Shown piece after piece: positions 25,992-36,927 of a DNA stretch of 64,000 nt. Both the position numbers and the translations under genes were made by a program. The first letter of the stretch is position 1, and the number at the start of each line of letters is the position of its first letter. The DNA is taken from contig NC_066845.1 of the NCBI RefSeq assembly GCF_001640805.2, positions 17,486,307-17,550,306 of the forward strand. The letters run 5' to 3'. The notes under the pieces are model-generated. The model saw only the letters and a list, made by a program, of their open reading frames with translations, was not told where the DNA came from and did no database searches. The stretch is from Lates calcarifer (lineage: Eukaryota > Chordata > Actinopteri > Centropomidae).

Positions 25992-28046
25992 TTACTCATC
26001 GACATCCTCATAGCCGTCAGGAAGGGCATTCACATGTGGGTTGTGGAAAAGGGTTTTGTTGCCATCTCCCCAAGGGAAAGGCTGTGAGAAGAAAAAACAC
26101 GACAACACATAATTAAGTACAAATACAAATAAAAAATAGACACTTTAGACAGAAAATTTGCAATGTGAATTATTTAAGTCACAAAGTCAGACCTTGGAGC
26201 GAAGACGAAGGTGGCTGTAAGCGATAAACTCTGGCCGTTCATGGCCATGATGCTGCTGCTGTCTCAGGTACATGTTCAACAGGCAGACCGCAACACCAGG
26301 CAGGGCAACCACAAAAGAGAGCATCCTCCATTTCTCAGCTGGAAGAGAAAGACAATAACAATTAGCCTAATAAACAATGCAATTACATCTCCTGACACTA
26401 GGACTGATGAGAATTAAAGTGCTCTTTAGACATAAGATGCAACCTTAGGACATGAGAAAATTAAGTTTCTGATGTTGATGACCATACACCCACAAAGTTG
26501 TACATCTGGTTGTGAGGTGTTATGCTACTACCTCCAGTGTGCTCTTTACCATGACTAAATGTGGGATATCACCTGTTTACATCACTGGAAGATACTATCA
26601 GTAACTATACACAAAGGAAAGGACAATTAACAGCAGATTTATGAACCCTGTTTGGCTTTTGAAAGATAATGCAAATGGTACTGTAGTGGAAAGTTACCAG
26701 ATTCAGTCTCTTGCCTCCCAATTAAACTTCATCCCAAACAAAACCATAAAAAAAATCAAACAAGTTAGAAATCGTTAGACACATATGGACAAACTTAATC
26801 AATGTTAGAGTGGATTAACAATCAAAATAGTACACTTTCCATTCTCCTTACCCACAAAGAAACAGTATCTGCATGTGTGATGCAAAATGTTTTATATTTT
26901 CATTTTCGAACAGGATCATCATTAGTTCAAAAAATAATTCCCATCAAAATATACAACACTGGGTTATTAACTGAGATAATACCAAAGGTTTTTATTACAT
27001 TTCCATAGGATAAATGTGCTGCTCTGTGATAATCAAGGTCAGGAGCATGATTCAGCCATAATGCAGTACATAAGGTTGTGCTGAAATCCCTCATAACTTA
27101 CAGATGAGTGCCCTCTGATATAGACTTTGTACCCAGTTTACCACAACACCATGAGAACCTCTGTAAGCTCCCGCTTTCAAATTGTCTCATGCCATGCCAC
27201 CTCAGTGTGCCGTTCAGTTATATATATCATTTTATTCTGCCTCTGACACTTACATGAACATGTCACTTACTAGATATTATTATCTTGAGTCTTTAACAGT
27301 GTGAAAACGATCACATTCAAATTTGAAAGTGGTCAAACAACCGTCCTTCATTTTACTTTGCTCATTTTCTTTTTGCCTCAGATCTAAACAGAAAAACTAA
27401 AACATGGCATAATGATGTTAAGTGTCTTGTTTTATAGGACTGTTGTCTCTACACATTAAATCTGCTTGGAATAATCTTACTTATTTTTGCTATGCCCATG
27501 TTCCTTTAAAAGTTATTTTGCTTCTCCCTACAGTACCTGTGAGTATCTTATGTCGCGTTTCTTTATCTTAACTGTTCGTCCTTCTGTAAACTGAGAACAC
27601 AGATTACCATCAGTCCAGTGACCTGATGTGACACTGTTTCTCTTCAGTGTGTAGGACGTGTTGTTCGTGACACTGCTCCGACGTCGAGGCATGTAAATAG
27701 CAAACTAAAGTTAACTACGCTAAAGCTTTGTCAGTGACTGGGCTAATGCCTTGATGGGATGATAAACAAGTCAGAAAGTTGATGTTTTGTGCAGCTTCCT
27801 TCCTCTACGTGTTGTCCCCTGAGCTCCTGCTAATGCTAATATAGCTAACGCTGGTCCCGCAAGGTCATCGTCAAACATAACAAGTTGTCGAGAACAAAAC
27901 TCAAATTAAATTCGGTCATCGAAATTTAACAAGGTGCTACAATTACCTAAAGCGCCATGTCCACCGCTAGAAGCAGAGAGCTGACGCCGGCTCTGGGTCA
28001 AAGAAGACCTCAGGAGGGCTTGGGTGATGCGTCCGAAAGCCGCCAT
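25992..28046 (-). CDS. cox6a1: Cytochrome c oxidase subunit 6A, mitochondrial
   Basis: Three exons read right to left: 27947-28046, 26193-26338 and 25992-26081. They join to 111 residues, the usual family length. The first ~30 residues form a basic, serine-rich mitochondrial presequence ([20 protein letters not shown]). [20 protein letters not shown] provides the single inner-membrane helix, and the C-terminal tail carries [14 protein letters not shown] and LPDGYE, both diagnostic of COX6A. The subunit is a nuclear-encoded, non-catalytic part of respiratory complex IV that tunes activity and dimer contacts. Assignment to the COX6A1 isoform rests on sequence and on neighbours shared with human 12q24 (mlec, msi1, pla2g1b). 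The start context AAAATGGCGGC is a YY1-type motif and a CACGTG lies about 55 bp upstream, both common in genes for mitochondrial proteins. Confidence 0.96.
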
Positions 28047-28110
28047 TTTCCTGTCTGAGAGGGGAAGGAGCCGGAAGGATTTTTAAAATAGAGGTGTCAC
28101 GTGGGGCTCA
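28036..28110 (-). promoter_or_regulatory. cox6a1 proximal promoter motifs
   Basis: On the minus strand, CACGTG (28098-28103) is followed about 50 bp later by AAAATGGCGGC overlapping the start codon. The second matches the YY1 motif AANATGGCG. Inferred from motif and position only. Confidence 0.4.
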
Positions 28111-28247
28111 GGCTTGATATTGCGCCCCCCCCCCAGTGGTGAGACTGAGAACTACAGAGACAAACTGAGCAGTCAGTCATGAGGGATTTACATGGAAATT
28201 TGGAAAATTATAAAACAACACCAGAGGGCAATGTAATGTAAGATTGT

Positions 28248-28909
28248 AAATCAGCTGACATGTGTGATTTACCTGATTGTGAAGTTATTTTGTACTCTCC
28301 ACGGACAGAGCTGTTGTCAGCCTGTCCAAACTGGTGATACTGAGATTCCATTGCTGGAAGAAATCAGATTCATTTGGATGAAGAGATTTCTTTTAGACCC
28401 TTTAATGTTCTTAGTGCAATATATAATTATTTCTAGCTTTAATATTGTCATGTGCAGTCTGGAAAATCTTAAAATGAATAATCAAAGTATTCAGTCCGTG
28501 GACAAATCGAGATTCTCAGAGTGCAATGCCAAATACAGGGTCAGCTAAATCTCCCTTGTTTGTCTTCAAGCCAAATATGTTAACTATTAACGGCTCAATG
28601 AATACACCTCTGCCATTATATACAGTATAATATGCAAACATTTTCAAAGATATGAAGCTAATTGTATTAAATGCTTTACTACATTTAAATTATGATATAA
28701 AAGCATTGCCCTCATCGATATCTAGAGTATTTACTGTGTAATTCATGGTGTCATCTGAACATACATGACAGTGATTAGCGCACATTTCTGCATTGCTATG
28801 GATCTCTATACATACTGAAAATAAAGACTACAAAGACAATTCAAGAATAAAAACAGACTGCTGAACATTTATCACTCACCTTCACCAACCAGAATATCTC
28901 TGAATTTCT
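28248..28909 (-). pseudogene. Truncated inverted copy of lectin 5' exons
   Basis: On the minus strand this repeats the last part of the lectin 5' UTR exon, its intron, and the first coding exon with start codon (MESQYHQFGQ) and splice donor. It differs from the right arm at only scattered bases over about 660 bp. No membrane or CRD exons follow before the cox6a1 promoter, and the homology starts inside the 5' UTR exon so the promoter is missing. It is a gene fragment, not a second lectin. Confidence 0.85.
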
Positions 28910-29779
28910 TCTTACATTACATAAGCAAAGTATAAATTGTGGAGTTGCAAAGATGAGATAATCTTTTCTTTATGGAAATGTGCCAATATCACAACCTAAA
29001 AATAGGCCTACGATATTACAAGTTACAGTCCTGCATTCAAAATCCCACCAGAGTAAAAGCAGCCTCTAGAAGTATCATCACAAAATGGACTTTAAGTATC
29101 AAAAGTAAAAGTATTCAGTCCACAGGAACCTGGTTCCTGTGACAAAAAATGCCATTATGTGAGTTTAAACTACTTAAAGTACAGTTAGGCACTTAAAACT
29201 TTGACCCCCAACACATGGGTCAGGCTCCCCCTCATAAGGTTCACAAGCTAAATCTATAAAGTAGCAAAGAATGAATGTAAAGTACAAGTACCTCAAAATT
29301 TATACTTAAGTACATAAGCATAAACCACCAAAGATAACTGAAGAGTCACAGCAACAGAAATACTCTATACACTAACATAAAAAGGAACTATAAAGTTATT
29401 TAGGAAAAAATACAAATAAATTGAGGGGACAAGGAAGTTGCAGTGAAAATAAAGTGTGAAAAATGCATCTGAGGAAATGAAATTTGGTGGTCAAAGTGTC
29501 TTATGTTCTCAGATAGCAGATTGTGTGATAACACCTAACACAAGCCAGAACAGTGCAAAAAGGTCACTGTAGGCTATCTGACAGGCTCATAGTCCAGTTG
29601 TTTTGGTCCTCTGAGATCAGTGGTGATTGAGGTCTGATAGTCTGTTAATGATGAAACAACCTAGTGCAAAAAGTTATATCATAATAACCTCAGTATTCAT
29701 ATATTAATATGCAGGAAATAAGACGTGTACTGAAAACTGAGATATACTGTACAAATCATCTTTTCACTATATACATAAG

Positions 29780-30035
29780 GCAGCAGTTCCCAACCTGGAG
29801 GTCAGGTCCCACTAAAGTTGTTGCAAGGTGAATCTAAGGCCCCCGAGACTATTACTACTGTAGAAAATAAGAAAAAAACTAAACAAAACAAAAAAAAAAA
29901 AAAAAAAGAAATATATCACGAGGGGAAAATCCTTCTTTGAATGAACTGCACACACCTCGTAGACGAGAAGCTGTGAGACAACACTGTTTTGTAATCAGAG
30001 CTCTCAATCAAAACAGATTGAAAACCACTGTGCTG
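29780..30035. mobile_element. hAT-like non-autonomous element
   Basis: Starts CAGCAGTTCCCAACCTGGAG and ends GATTGAAAACCACTGTGCTG, imperfect inverted termini of the CAGTGGTTCTCAAC...GAACCACTG type known from Charlie-like hAT elements. No transposase. Internal poly-A tract. Confidence 0.5.
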
Positions 30036-30114
30036 AGGTGTGGAGCAGTCTGTTTTCACTCACAGACATATGTAGTGACGGAAGTTACAGTGATAGTTAC
30101 AGTGATAATGACAA

Positions 30115-30178
30115 TGAAATTAATTTGTGTAATTTTGTGTTGCATATATGCAACACAAAATTACACAAATTAATTTCA
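30115..30178. repeat. Perfect palindrome with 32-bp arms and no spacer
   Basis: Arms 30115-30146 and 30147-30178 are exact reverse complements centred on TGCATATATGCA. It lies in the spacer of the large inverted repeat. Confidence 0.95.
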
Positions 30179-30196
30179 ATTATTAAAACTTTTTTC

Positions 30197-30242
30197 AATT
30201 ATGGGAGAGAGACCAGATTCCCCTGGTCTCTCTCCCATAATT
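30197..30242. repeat. Perfect hairpin with 20-bp arms and 6-nt loop
   Basis: Left arm 30197-30216 and right arm 30223-30242 are exact reverse complements; loop ATTCCC at 30217-30222. It starts only 18 bp after the longer palindrome. Confidence 0.95.
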
Positions 30243-31003
30243 ACCCAGAGGTATGGTAAACATCTCACATTTCACAGGGAATGAAACAAACTCTTACCTC
30301 CTATGTCTGATTATAGAACAGTATAGTGATGAATAATAACTAAACCATTGTAGCCACGTTGAAAAAACATTCCCTGTGATTGAAATATAGTGTTTCTCTT
30401 TAAAGGGGAGGACTTTCTATGATCTCATGATCAGAGTCCAGCCGGAGAAATTCAGAGACATTCTGGTTGGTGAAGGTGAGTGATAAATGTTCAGCAGTCT
30501 GTTTTTATTCTTGAATTGTCTTTGTAGCCTTTATTTTCAGTATGTATAGAGATCCATAGCAATGCAGAAATGTGCGCTAATCGCTGTCATGTATGTTCAG
30601 ATGACACCATGAATTACACAGTAAATACTCTAGATATCGATGAGGGCAATGCTTTTATATCATAATTTAAATGTAGTAAAGCATTTAATACAATTAGCTT
30701 CATATCTTTGAAAATGTTTGCATATTATACTGTATATAATGGCAGAGGTGTATTCATTGAGCCGTTAATAGTTAACATATTTGGCTTGAAGACAAACAAG
30801 GGAGATTTAGCTGACCCTGTATTTGGCATTGCACTCTGAGAATCTCGATTTGTCCACGGACTGAATACTTTGATTATTCATTTTAAGATTTTCCAGACTG
30901 CACATGACAATATTAAAGCTAGAAATAATTATATATTGCACTAAGAACATTAAAGGGTCTAAAAGAAATCTCTTCATCCAAATGAATCTGATTTCTTCCA
31001 GCA

Positions 31004-32323
31004 ATGGAATCTCAGTATCACCAGTTTGGACCGGCTGACAACAGCTCTGTCCGTGGAGAGTACAAAACAACTTCACAGTCAGGTAAATCACACGTCAGCT
31101 GATTTTGGTTCATATTTTCAAATGTCACCTTAAACTACAAGAACATGTCTGTCAATGTATGTAGGTATGAAGAGGATAGTGCCTTTTGTTCTCTATGGCG
31201 TCCTGGTGCTGCTGCTGTTGATCCTGCTGATGGTCACCGGGATAAAATGTACATCTTCAAACACATTGCATGAAAATGAAGCCGGCTTGTTCATATATTG
31301 TTATATGCTAATTATCATGTTACTATTTTCTTATTTCAAAGTCTCCCAGTTAAACAAGGAAGTCACAGATGTCAAACTTAACCTTGAGAGAATCAGCAAT
31401 GGAAAGAAGACTTCATCGTCTGGTTCGGGTGAGGAAAAGGTTTTTCAGGGTCTGGATAAGTTGATGAATCCATGCAATCAGTCTATTCAACTGTTGTTGT
31501 TTTTTGTGGCTTCTCTGACAGAAGGTAGAACAGTTGTTCAGGAGGTCCCCTTGCAGCAACGTGAGCCAGTTAGAGGTAAAAAATAAATAAATAAATAAAA
31601 AAAAGAAGAAAAGAAAAAAAAGTGAATACTTTAATATCAGTGAAATCAGAATTCTGTGTTATTTTCCCCAGTCAGACTGTCTGACTTGTCTCCACCTTCA
31701 TCAAACCAGGAACATGCAGGGAAGGATGGATGTCTTTCCAGAGAAGCTGCTACCTGCTATCCAAAGTTGCCCTCACCTGGAACCAAGCAGAAATGCAGTG
31801 CCAATCACAGGGAGGACACCTGTTGGTTCTGAACAGTGTGGAGGAGCTGGTGAGTTTCAGTGGAGCTGTCAACTAGCTATGATTGTTTTTTATACCAGTA
31901 TTTCAGCACATAAGGTTTAAAAATAACCTTTTTATTTCTAGGACTACATTTCAGAAATTGCTGACTACAGACCCAGCTACTGGATTGGACTTGTAGAGCG
32001 AGAGAATGAGGGACACTGGAGCTGGGTGGATGGGACTGACTTCAGCTCAACCCCGACGTAAGAGAAATGTGAAGCTAAAAAAAGTCAAAAGGCATGAATA
32101 AATGCTCAGGAAGGGAAGTCATCACTATGTGGTAACATCATTATTCCTCCTCCTTCCTCCTGTATGCAGCTACTGGGATGAGGGTCAGCCTGACAATTGG
32201 GACTACAGAGTGAACGGGGAGGACTGTGGGCAGCTTCATGGTTCTACAAGACGCAAACGCAAGATGTGGAACGATGCCGACTGCAGCATGCAGTACCGGT
32301 ACATCTGTGAAGCCAGGGCGTGA
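31004..32323 (+). CDS. Type II membrane C-type lectin with QPD motif
   Basis: Coding exons 31004-31082, 31165-31248, 31342-31428, 31522-31575, 31710-31849, 31942-32057 and 32170-32323 give 237 residues. A 5' UTR exon ending at 30475 precedes them. Order: short cytoplasmic tail (MESQYHQFG), one signal-anchor helix (FVLYGVLVLLLLILLMVTGI), a short stalk (SQLNKEVTDVKLNLERI), then one carbohydrate-recognition domain with six cysteines, WIGL, EGQPDNWD and WNDADC. QPD in the long loop plus WND predicts calcium-dependent, galactose-type binding; EPN would mean mannose. The layout resembles the CD209/asialoglycoprotein-receptor group of fish lectins. The third coding exon was ended at 31428 (strong GTGAGG donor) because a later GT at 31440 puts the CRD out of frame. 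The first coding exon lies inside the large inverted repeat. AATAAA at 32470. The orthologue is not assigned. Confidence 0.92.
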
Positions 32324-32469
32324 GAGACAACATCATCACAAGCCTGTTATTTTGGGGGAGAATGGTCAAATGAAGACTGATGCAACTCATGTGTCTGATA
32401 TCACTTTATAATTGTGAGTGTAGATGGCAAAAACAACACTAATTTGCATGTACATCTGTGAGGCTTTTC

Positions 32470-32475
32470 AATAAA
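32470..32475 (+). terminator. Lectin polyadenylation signal
   Basis: AATAAA about 150 bp past the lectin stop codon. Confidence 0.75.
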
Positions 32476-32509
32476 ACAACAACTGTGAATACAATGACAG
32501 CATTTCTCC

Positions 32510-32515
32510 TTTATT
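32510..32515 (-). terminator. pla2g1b (minus copy) polyadenylation signal
   Basis: Minus-strand AATAAA 73 bp past the stop at 32588. Confidence 0.75.
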
Positions 32516-32587
32516 GATTTTTGATAAACTCACACTCCTCAGTGATGGCGTGAGTTTCTCCTGACTGTGTTTTCCTGCTCCCTCAGC

Positions 32588-34030
32588 TTACTTGCAGCGG
32601 TCACTGGGAAGATGGGCGTTTTCTTCATTATAATCTGCCTTGGCAAAGCACATGGCTGCTTTCCTGTCACACTCACAGATGAACTTCTCACAGGGATCGT
32701 TGTCATCTAAATGACAGAGGAGAGCAACAGTAATGTTAGGGAAAGGGACAAGGAAAAGCAAGGAGGCACAGATTGATATTCAAGAGAGATACAGAAAAAA
32801 TGTAACATAAAACTCAGTAGAAAGTATTTAAAAGTTGCTGTGTTAAGAGCCAACATTGTTGAACACTCACTCAGACAGGTAATGGTCTTGCTGGCCTCAT
32901 TACAGCTGTAGCTGTATATTTCAGTGTAGGGGTTGTCCAAGATGGGCCAGCATTCATGATGCTGCATGGCATCACTGTAGCACTGGTCGTGGACCTGACA
33001 GCATCTGCAACACACACAAAGAATAAAGAGGTCATTACAGCAATGTCCACATATCGAATTGAGAAAATCACCAACTATAATTATCAAGTAATCTGAATAA
33101 ATCAATAAATAAAAATAAATTGATTAGTCACTTAGTTCACAAGATGTCATGCTGGAAAGTGACCATCAACATCAATCAAAGGTGATGTCTGCAAATAGTT
33201 TTGCCTCAACATCAGTCCAAAACCCAAAGATATTCAACTTACTATGACAGATGACTAAGAAAACAAGCAAATATTCACATTTAAAAAGCTGGAACCACTG
33301 AATTTTTGGCGTTTTTGCTTGTATTTGCTTTCTTAATATTTCTTTCTCATGGTGCTGGAAGCGTCAAAAAGTCCAAAATGATAGAAAAAGATCTCCGCAC
33401 ACTTTATTTGTGAGCTCTCAGTCTGCCTTTTTTGTTGTAAAATGACTTGAATAATTTATTGGTGATCAGAGTTGTTGCTGATTCATTTTTATTGATTGAC
33501 TCACGCCATGACACCACTAGACCTTAAGTCACAAAATATGTTTTTTTTCTAATTGTGATGTGGGTGATTTTACCTATTAAGATAGATTATGCTAAGGTTA
33601 GAGGAATGTTGGAGCTGAAAAATCACATCATAAAAAGCACAATGCAGACCATGAGTCAGGATGGCAGAGGCACACAAGTTCTTACCTGTCAAGCTCATCA
33701 ACAGGTGTGCCAGAGCCTCCAAGCCCACAGTAGCAGCCATAGTCAGCATAGTCCAGCACTGGCCAGCTTTCAGGTACAGTGCAGAGGATCATCGCCCTGA
33801 ACTGCCACAGAGCTCGGTAACCCAGCACTAAGAGACATGATGGAGACATCTCAGGCAAAGCTAGTTCCCATCTCAAAAACTGCACCTTGCATTCCTTCAC
33901 ATGAAATCAATCAGACATGCATGACTCTCAAACATATTCTGGAGATGAGAGCTGTGATTAGGGGGACATTTGAGTACTCACGGGCTGGGAGGCTGAGGAG
34001 CAGGATGAACAGGGAGTGAGTCAGACGCAT
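32588..34030 (-). CDS. pla2g1b: Phospholipase A2 group IB (pancreatic type), copy 1
   Basis: Four exons read right to left: 33982-34030, 33686-33827, 32871-33004 and 32588-32706. They join to 147 residues. A signal peptide ([19 protein letters not shown]) is followed by a tryptic site YR-ALWQF, the zymogen cleavage position of group IB enzymes. The calcium loop YGCYCGLGG is at 46-54 and the catalytic pair at H69-D70 in [20 protein letters not shown] carries the catalytic-network aspartate. Cysteine spacing is that of the group I fold. The enzyme hydrolyses sn-2 ester bonds of phospholipids and acts in digestion after secretion. It stands head to head with a second group IB gene 1.4 kb away and tail to tail with the lectin. 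All catalytic residues are present, so it should be active. Group IB rather than venom or IIA type follows from the activation site and synteny. Confidence 0.94.
33170..33400. mobile_element. Decayed relative of the 58.4-kb inverted-terminus element
   Basis: Shares CATCAGTCCAAAACCCAAAG, ATATTCAACTTACTATGA, AAGAAAACAAGCAAATATTC and an AGCTGGAACCA block in the same order as the interior of the 58,438-58,808 element. Sits in intron 2 of pla2g1b copy 1. The boundaries are approximate. Confidence 0.55.
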
Positions 34031-35405
34031 CTTACCGGTGATAGGAGGAGGAGTGGGGAGTGTAAGATTTAAGCCTTATATTGACCACTGACCATGTGAG
34101 GTGGTTCTTTTTGACCAATTGCCTGGAGTCTCCCAATCTCTATACATTGTGCAATCTATACACATGTATATACCTGTACGCACAGTTTGACATAGTAATA
34201 TGCATACAAATACACACACACACATGAACATACAAACACAAACAAATGCTTCTTATATACATAACTGGTTCATTATTGTCATGTACTTTACATACTATTC
34301 ACTTTCCCTTTGTGTTAACATAACATAAATATGCAACTTCAGCATCCTGCTGTGGAAAGTCGTGGGAACTCTGACAAGTGTTAGTTATTTACACAGCTGT
34401 GTGTTGGAAAGTTACTTTTAAATTCAACTTCTGTCTAAAGAAGGAAAATGCAAACTCAGGTGGGTACAGAGTGAACAAGAACATTTGATAGGGAATCACC
34501 AAAATGTGGAAAGATTAAAAAAAATTATACCTACTGACTAACCTGTGAGGGGAGAATAAATGAGTGCAACATTGTTGTATTCCCTGTGGATATCCCTGAC
34601 ATTTCATATCCTACACTGTGTGGGAACTGACTGAATTTGACCAAAAGCTTCAGCTACTGACAGGTTCAACAAGGAGTTCTTACTTTAGCCAGAGCTCTTA
34701 TATGATACTATAACACTACATATAATACCACATGGAAGTGCACAATAAACTGTGCATTTATTCTAACGATGAGCAGCACTTCTTCTTTCTCAGAGGATTC
34801 ACTTCCACATCACTACTGCTGGTCAGACATGAAGCAGACAGTCACTTGACCAAGACATCTGGTATATTTAGGGTACAAGTGGAGACAACTGGAAGACACT
34901 GTCTGTTCATGCTGGGAGTCACGCTGAAGAGATGCAGGATCAGTTACATGTAAATGTCAAAAATAAAAGTACTCATAACTTAGATTTTGCAGAAATTCTG
35001 TAAATATTTCTATTATTAGACATTATATTATTGGATTATTATTATTAATGTATTAATGTGTATGTTGCTGCTACAGTTTGTTGAGGTAAACTATTTTTTT
35101 TTTTTTTTTTTTTTAATTTTGTATTTTGTATGGTGGTCCCAGCATGTATAGCAGTGCATCATATTTTCTAAACTAATCATATCTATGTACTGTATGTAAA
35201 ATCTTAATAAGAAATGTAAATAGAAAATAGTAAATAGAAAATGCAAAGGTCTTATAGACTGATTACATGCTGAGGTCTTGACAAGTAAGAAGTAACTCAT
35301 CTGAAGCTCCCACCCCCTTGTTTCCCTCTTATCTCTGGTTTTCTCACACCTCCTCTCCTATAAGAGCAGGTTGCACCAAAATAACAGGTCCTTTTGACTG
35401 CAGCC
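34031..35405. other. Bidirectional region between the two pla2g1b genes
   Basis: AT-rich; must carry both promoters. A poly-T run is at 35,093-35,114. A TATAAG (about 35,360) lies just upstream of copy 2, and AGCCTTATATTGACC (near 34,071) upstream of copy 1 may hold its TATA-like element. No gene seen. Confidence 0.5.
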
Positions 35406-36774
35406 ATGAACATGACAGCTCCCCTGGTGCTGCTGCTTTTCACTGGTAAGACTGAAAAAACTGGCAATATGTATCAATCATTTACAGTGACACTTGTAAA
35501 GGCTGCATCTTAATCTACCAGCATATTTTCAGTCTATAATAACTGCATCTTTTGTATTAGGATGGTCATTTTATCCTGATCCATTGTGTATTTGTCTGCT
35601 TTACATGTCTCTACCAGCCTGTATGGCCAGTGGGGCTCTGCTGCCCAAGGCCTTATGGCAGTTTGGGAGGATGATCTCGTGTGCCCAGCCCGGTGTTAAC
35701 CCCCTGGAGTACAACGATTATGGCTGCTGGTGCGGCTTCGGGGGGACGGGAACCCCTCTGGATGAAGTGGACATGTAGGAAGCTGTTGTTCCCAAATTTA
35801 GTTTCTCTGTTGTTGTCTTTAAAACAAAAGAAAATTTGGGTTTTCTCAAACATGCAGCCTTTCCTCCTGTATTCTTAGGTGCTGTAAGGTTCATGATAAA
35901 TGCTATGAAGCAAGCAGAAAGGCTCCTGGATGCACGGCTATTGCTGACCTTCCCTACGTCCTTGTTTATGATTTCACCTGCTCAAACCAACAAGTGACCT
36001 GCTCAGGTAAGACTGGGACCACGATAAACTGAAGGTGTTTTGATGCAGTCATTTAGACATGAAATTCATACTCTTGCTTAGTGAAATTCAAGGACTTAAA
36101 TTTCAAATGTTTTGGGATGGCACTGATCAACATTATACAATACATAGGTTCAAGTTTTACATTTAAAACTGACTCTACAGCACCAAACATGACAGTATTT
36201 TCCTCAGGATATGAGGTGCTGGTCATGGAACACTTACTGTTTACTGTAGGCAGATGAGGTATATTGATATATTTAGTTGCCATAATTAAATGTAACAAAT
36301 ACAGTCACGTTTCTGTTGTTTTTTTCAGTTCTACAAATGTTGGCTGGTCAGAGTACAACATTGGCCGTTTTCTATTAATAATACACTGTAGCTTTACTGT
36401 CAAAAAACAGATGAAACAAGGCTGCATTTATGGCCCTGTGAACATATAGCAACTGTATTTAAACAGCTATATATAGACATAGACACAGCCAGGGACTGAT
36501 GTTTGATTCCCAGTTGAAATGCCTGCACTACAAACAAATGCTCTACAGTTCTGTGGATCACCTTCACAGCGGTATTTAGAGTACATAACCAGACTATTTG
36601 TGTTACGTTTAAAGTGTGCTTCACATTTTGTTCTAACCTGTCTCTGCAGCTACCAACAACAAGTGCCAGGCCGCGGTGTGCGAATGTGACCGGGTGGCAG
36701 CTCACTGCTTTGCCCAGGCCACATACAACCCTGAAAACAAGAACCTGGATCCCAAAGTCCACTGTGTCAACTGA
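35406..36774 (+). CDS. Phospholipase A2 group IB (pancreatic type), copy 2
   Basis: Four exons 35406-35445, 35618-35774, 35879-36006 and 36650-36774 join to 149 residues. The signal peptide ([18 protein letters not shown]) is followed by LLPK-ALWQF, a tryptic activation site as in copy 1 but with lysine. Calcium loop YGCWCGFGG at 48-56; catalytic H71-D72 in [20 protein letters not shown] towards the end. Intron positions and phases match copy 1, so the two are tandem paralogues that now lie head to head. Outside the catalytic core they differ strongly, so the duplication is not recent or they evolve fast. Secreted, calcium-dependent phospholipase A2, presumably digestive. Two AATAAA signals at 36913 and 36922 end the transcript. 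Confidence 0.93.
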
Positions 36775-36912
36775 ATTACACAACCTCCCGTAAAAAAAAA
36801 ACAAAACACAACAGTGGATTTGTCACATATTGTTTTTTTTTAATTTTTTATTTCTTTAAAATCTTTAGACAAAACCTGGCATAATAGAGGTCTGACTGTG
36901 GAATCAGTTTGA

Positions 36913-36927
36913 AATAAAGACAATAAA
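36913..36927 (+). terminator. Tandem polyadenylation signals of pla2g1b copy 2
   Basis: AATAAA at 36913-36918 and again at 36922-36927, about 140 bp past the stop. Confidence 0.7.

Larger units (their letters stand above)
28910..30445. other. Spacer between the inverted arms
   Basis: Contains a fish-type repeat fragment (29,030-29,340), a hAT-like non-autonomous element (about 29,780-30,035), a poly-A tract (29,890-29,907), two perfect hairpins, and from about 30,390 the presumed lectin promoter and start of its 5' UTR exon. No coding gene seen. Confidence 0.6.
28248..31107. repeat. Large inverted repeat, ~660-bp arms with 1.5-kb spacer
   Basis: The left arm at 28,248-28,909 and the right arm at 30,446-31,107 are reverse complements with very high identity. 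Both contain the same 94-codon shadow ORF on the strand opposite the lectin, differing at about one residue. The right arm belongs to the working lectin gene. The spacer holds a hAT-like repeat and two hairpins. Confidence 0.9.
32324..32587. other. Shared convergent 3' ends of lectin and pla2g1b
   Basis: AATAAA for the lectin on the plus strand (32470-32475) and for the phospholipase on the minus strand (32510-32515) lie 40 bp apart, pointing at each other. Confidence 0.75.

Noticed and set aside
28264..28548. 94-codon ORF found twice, here and at 30807-31091 on the other strand
   Set aside because: It is antisense to the lectin 5' exon and intron, and is duplicated only because the two inverted arms are. 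No known domain, so read as a shadow.
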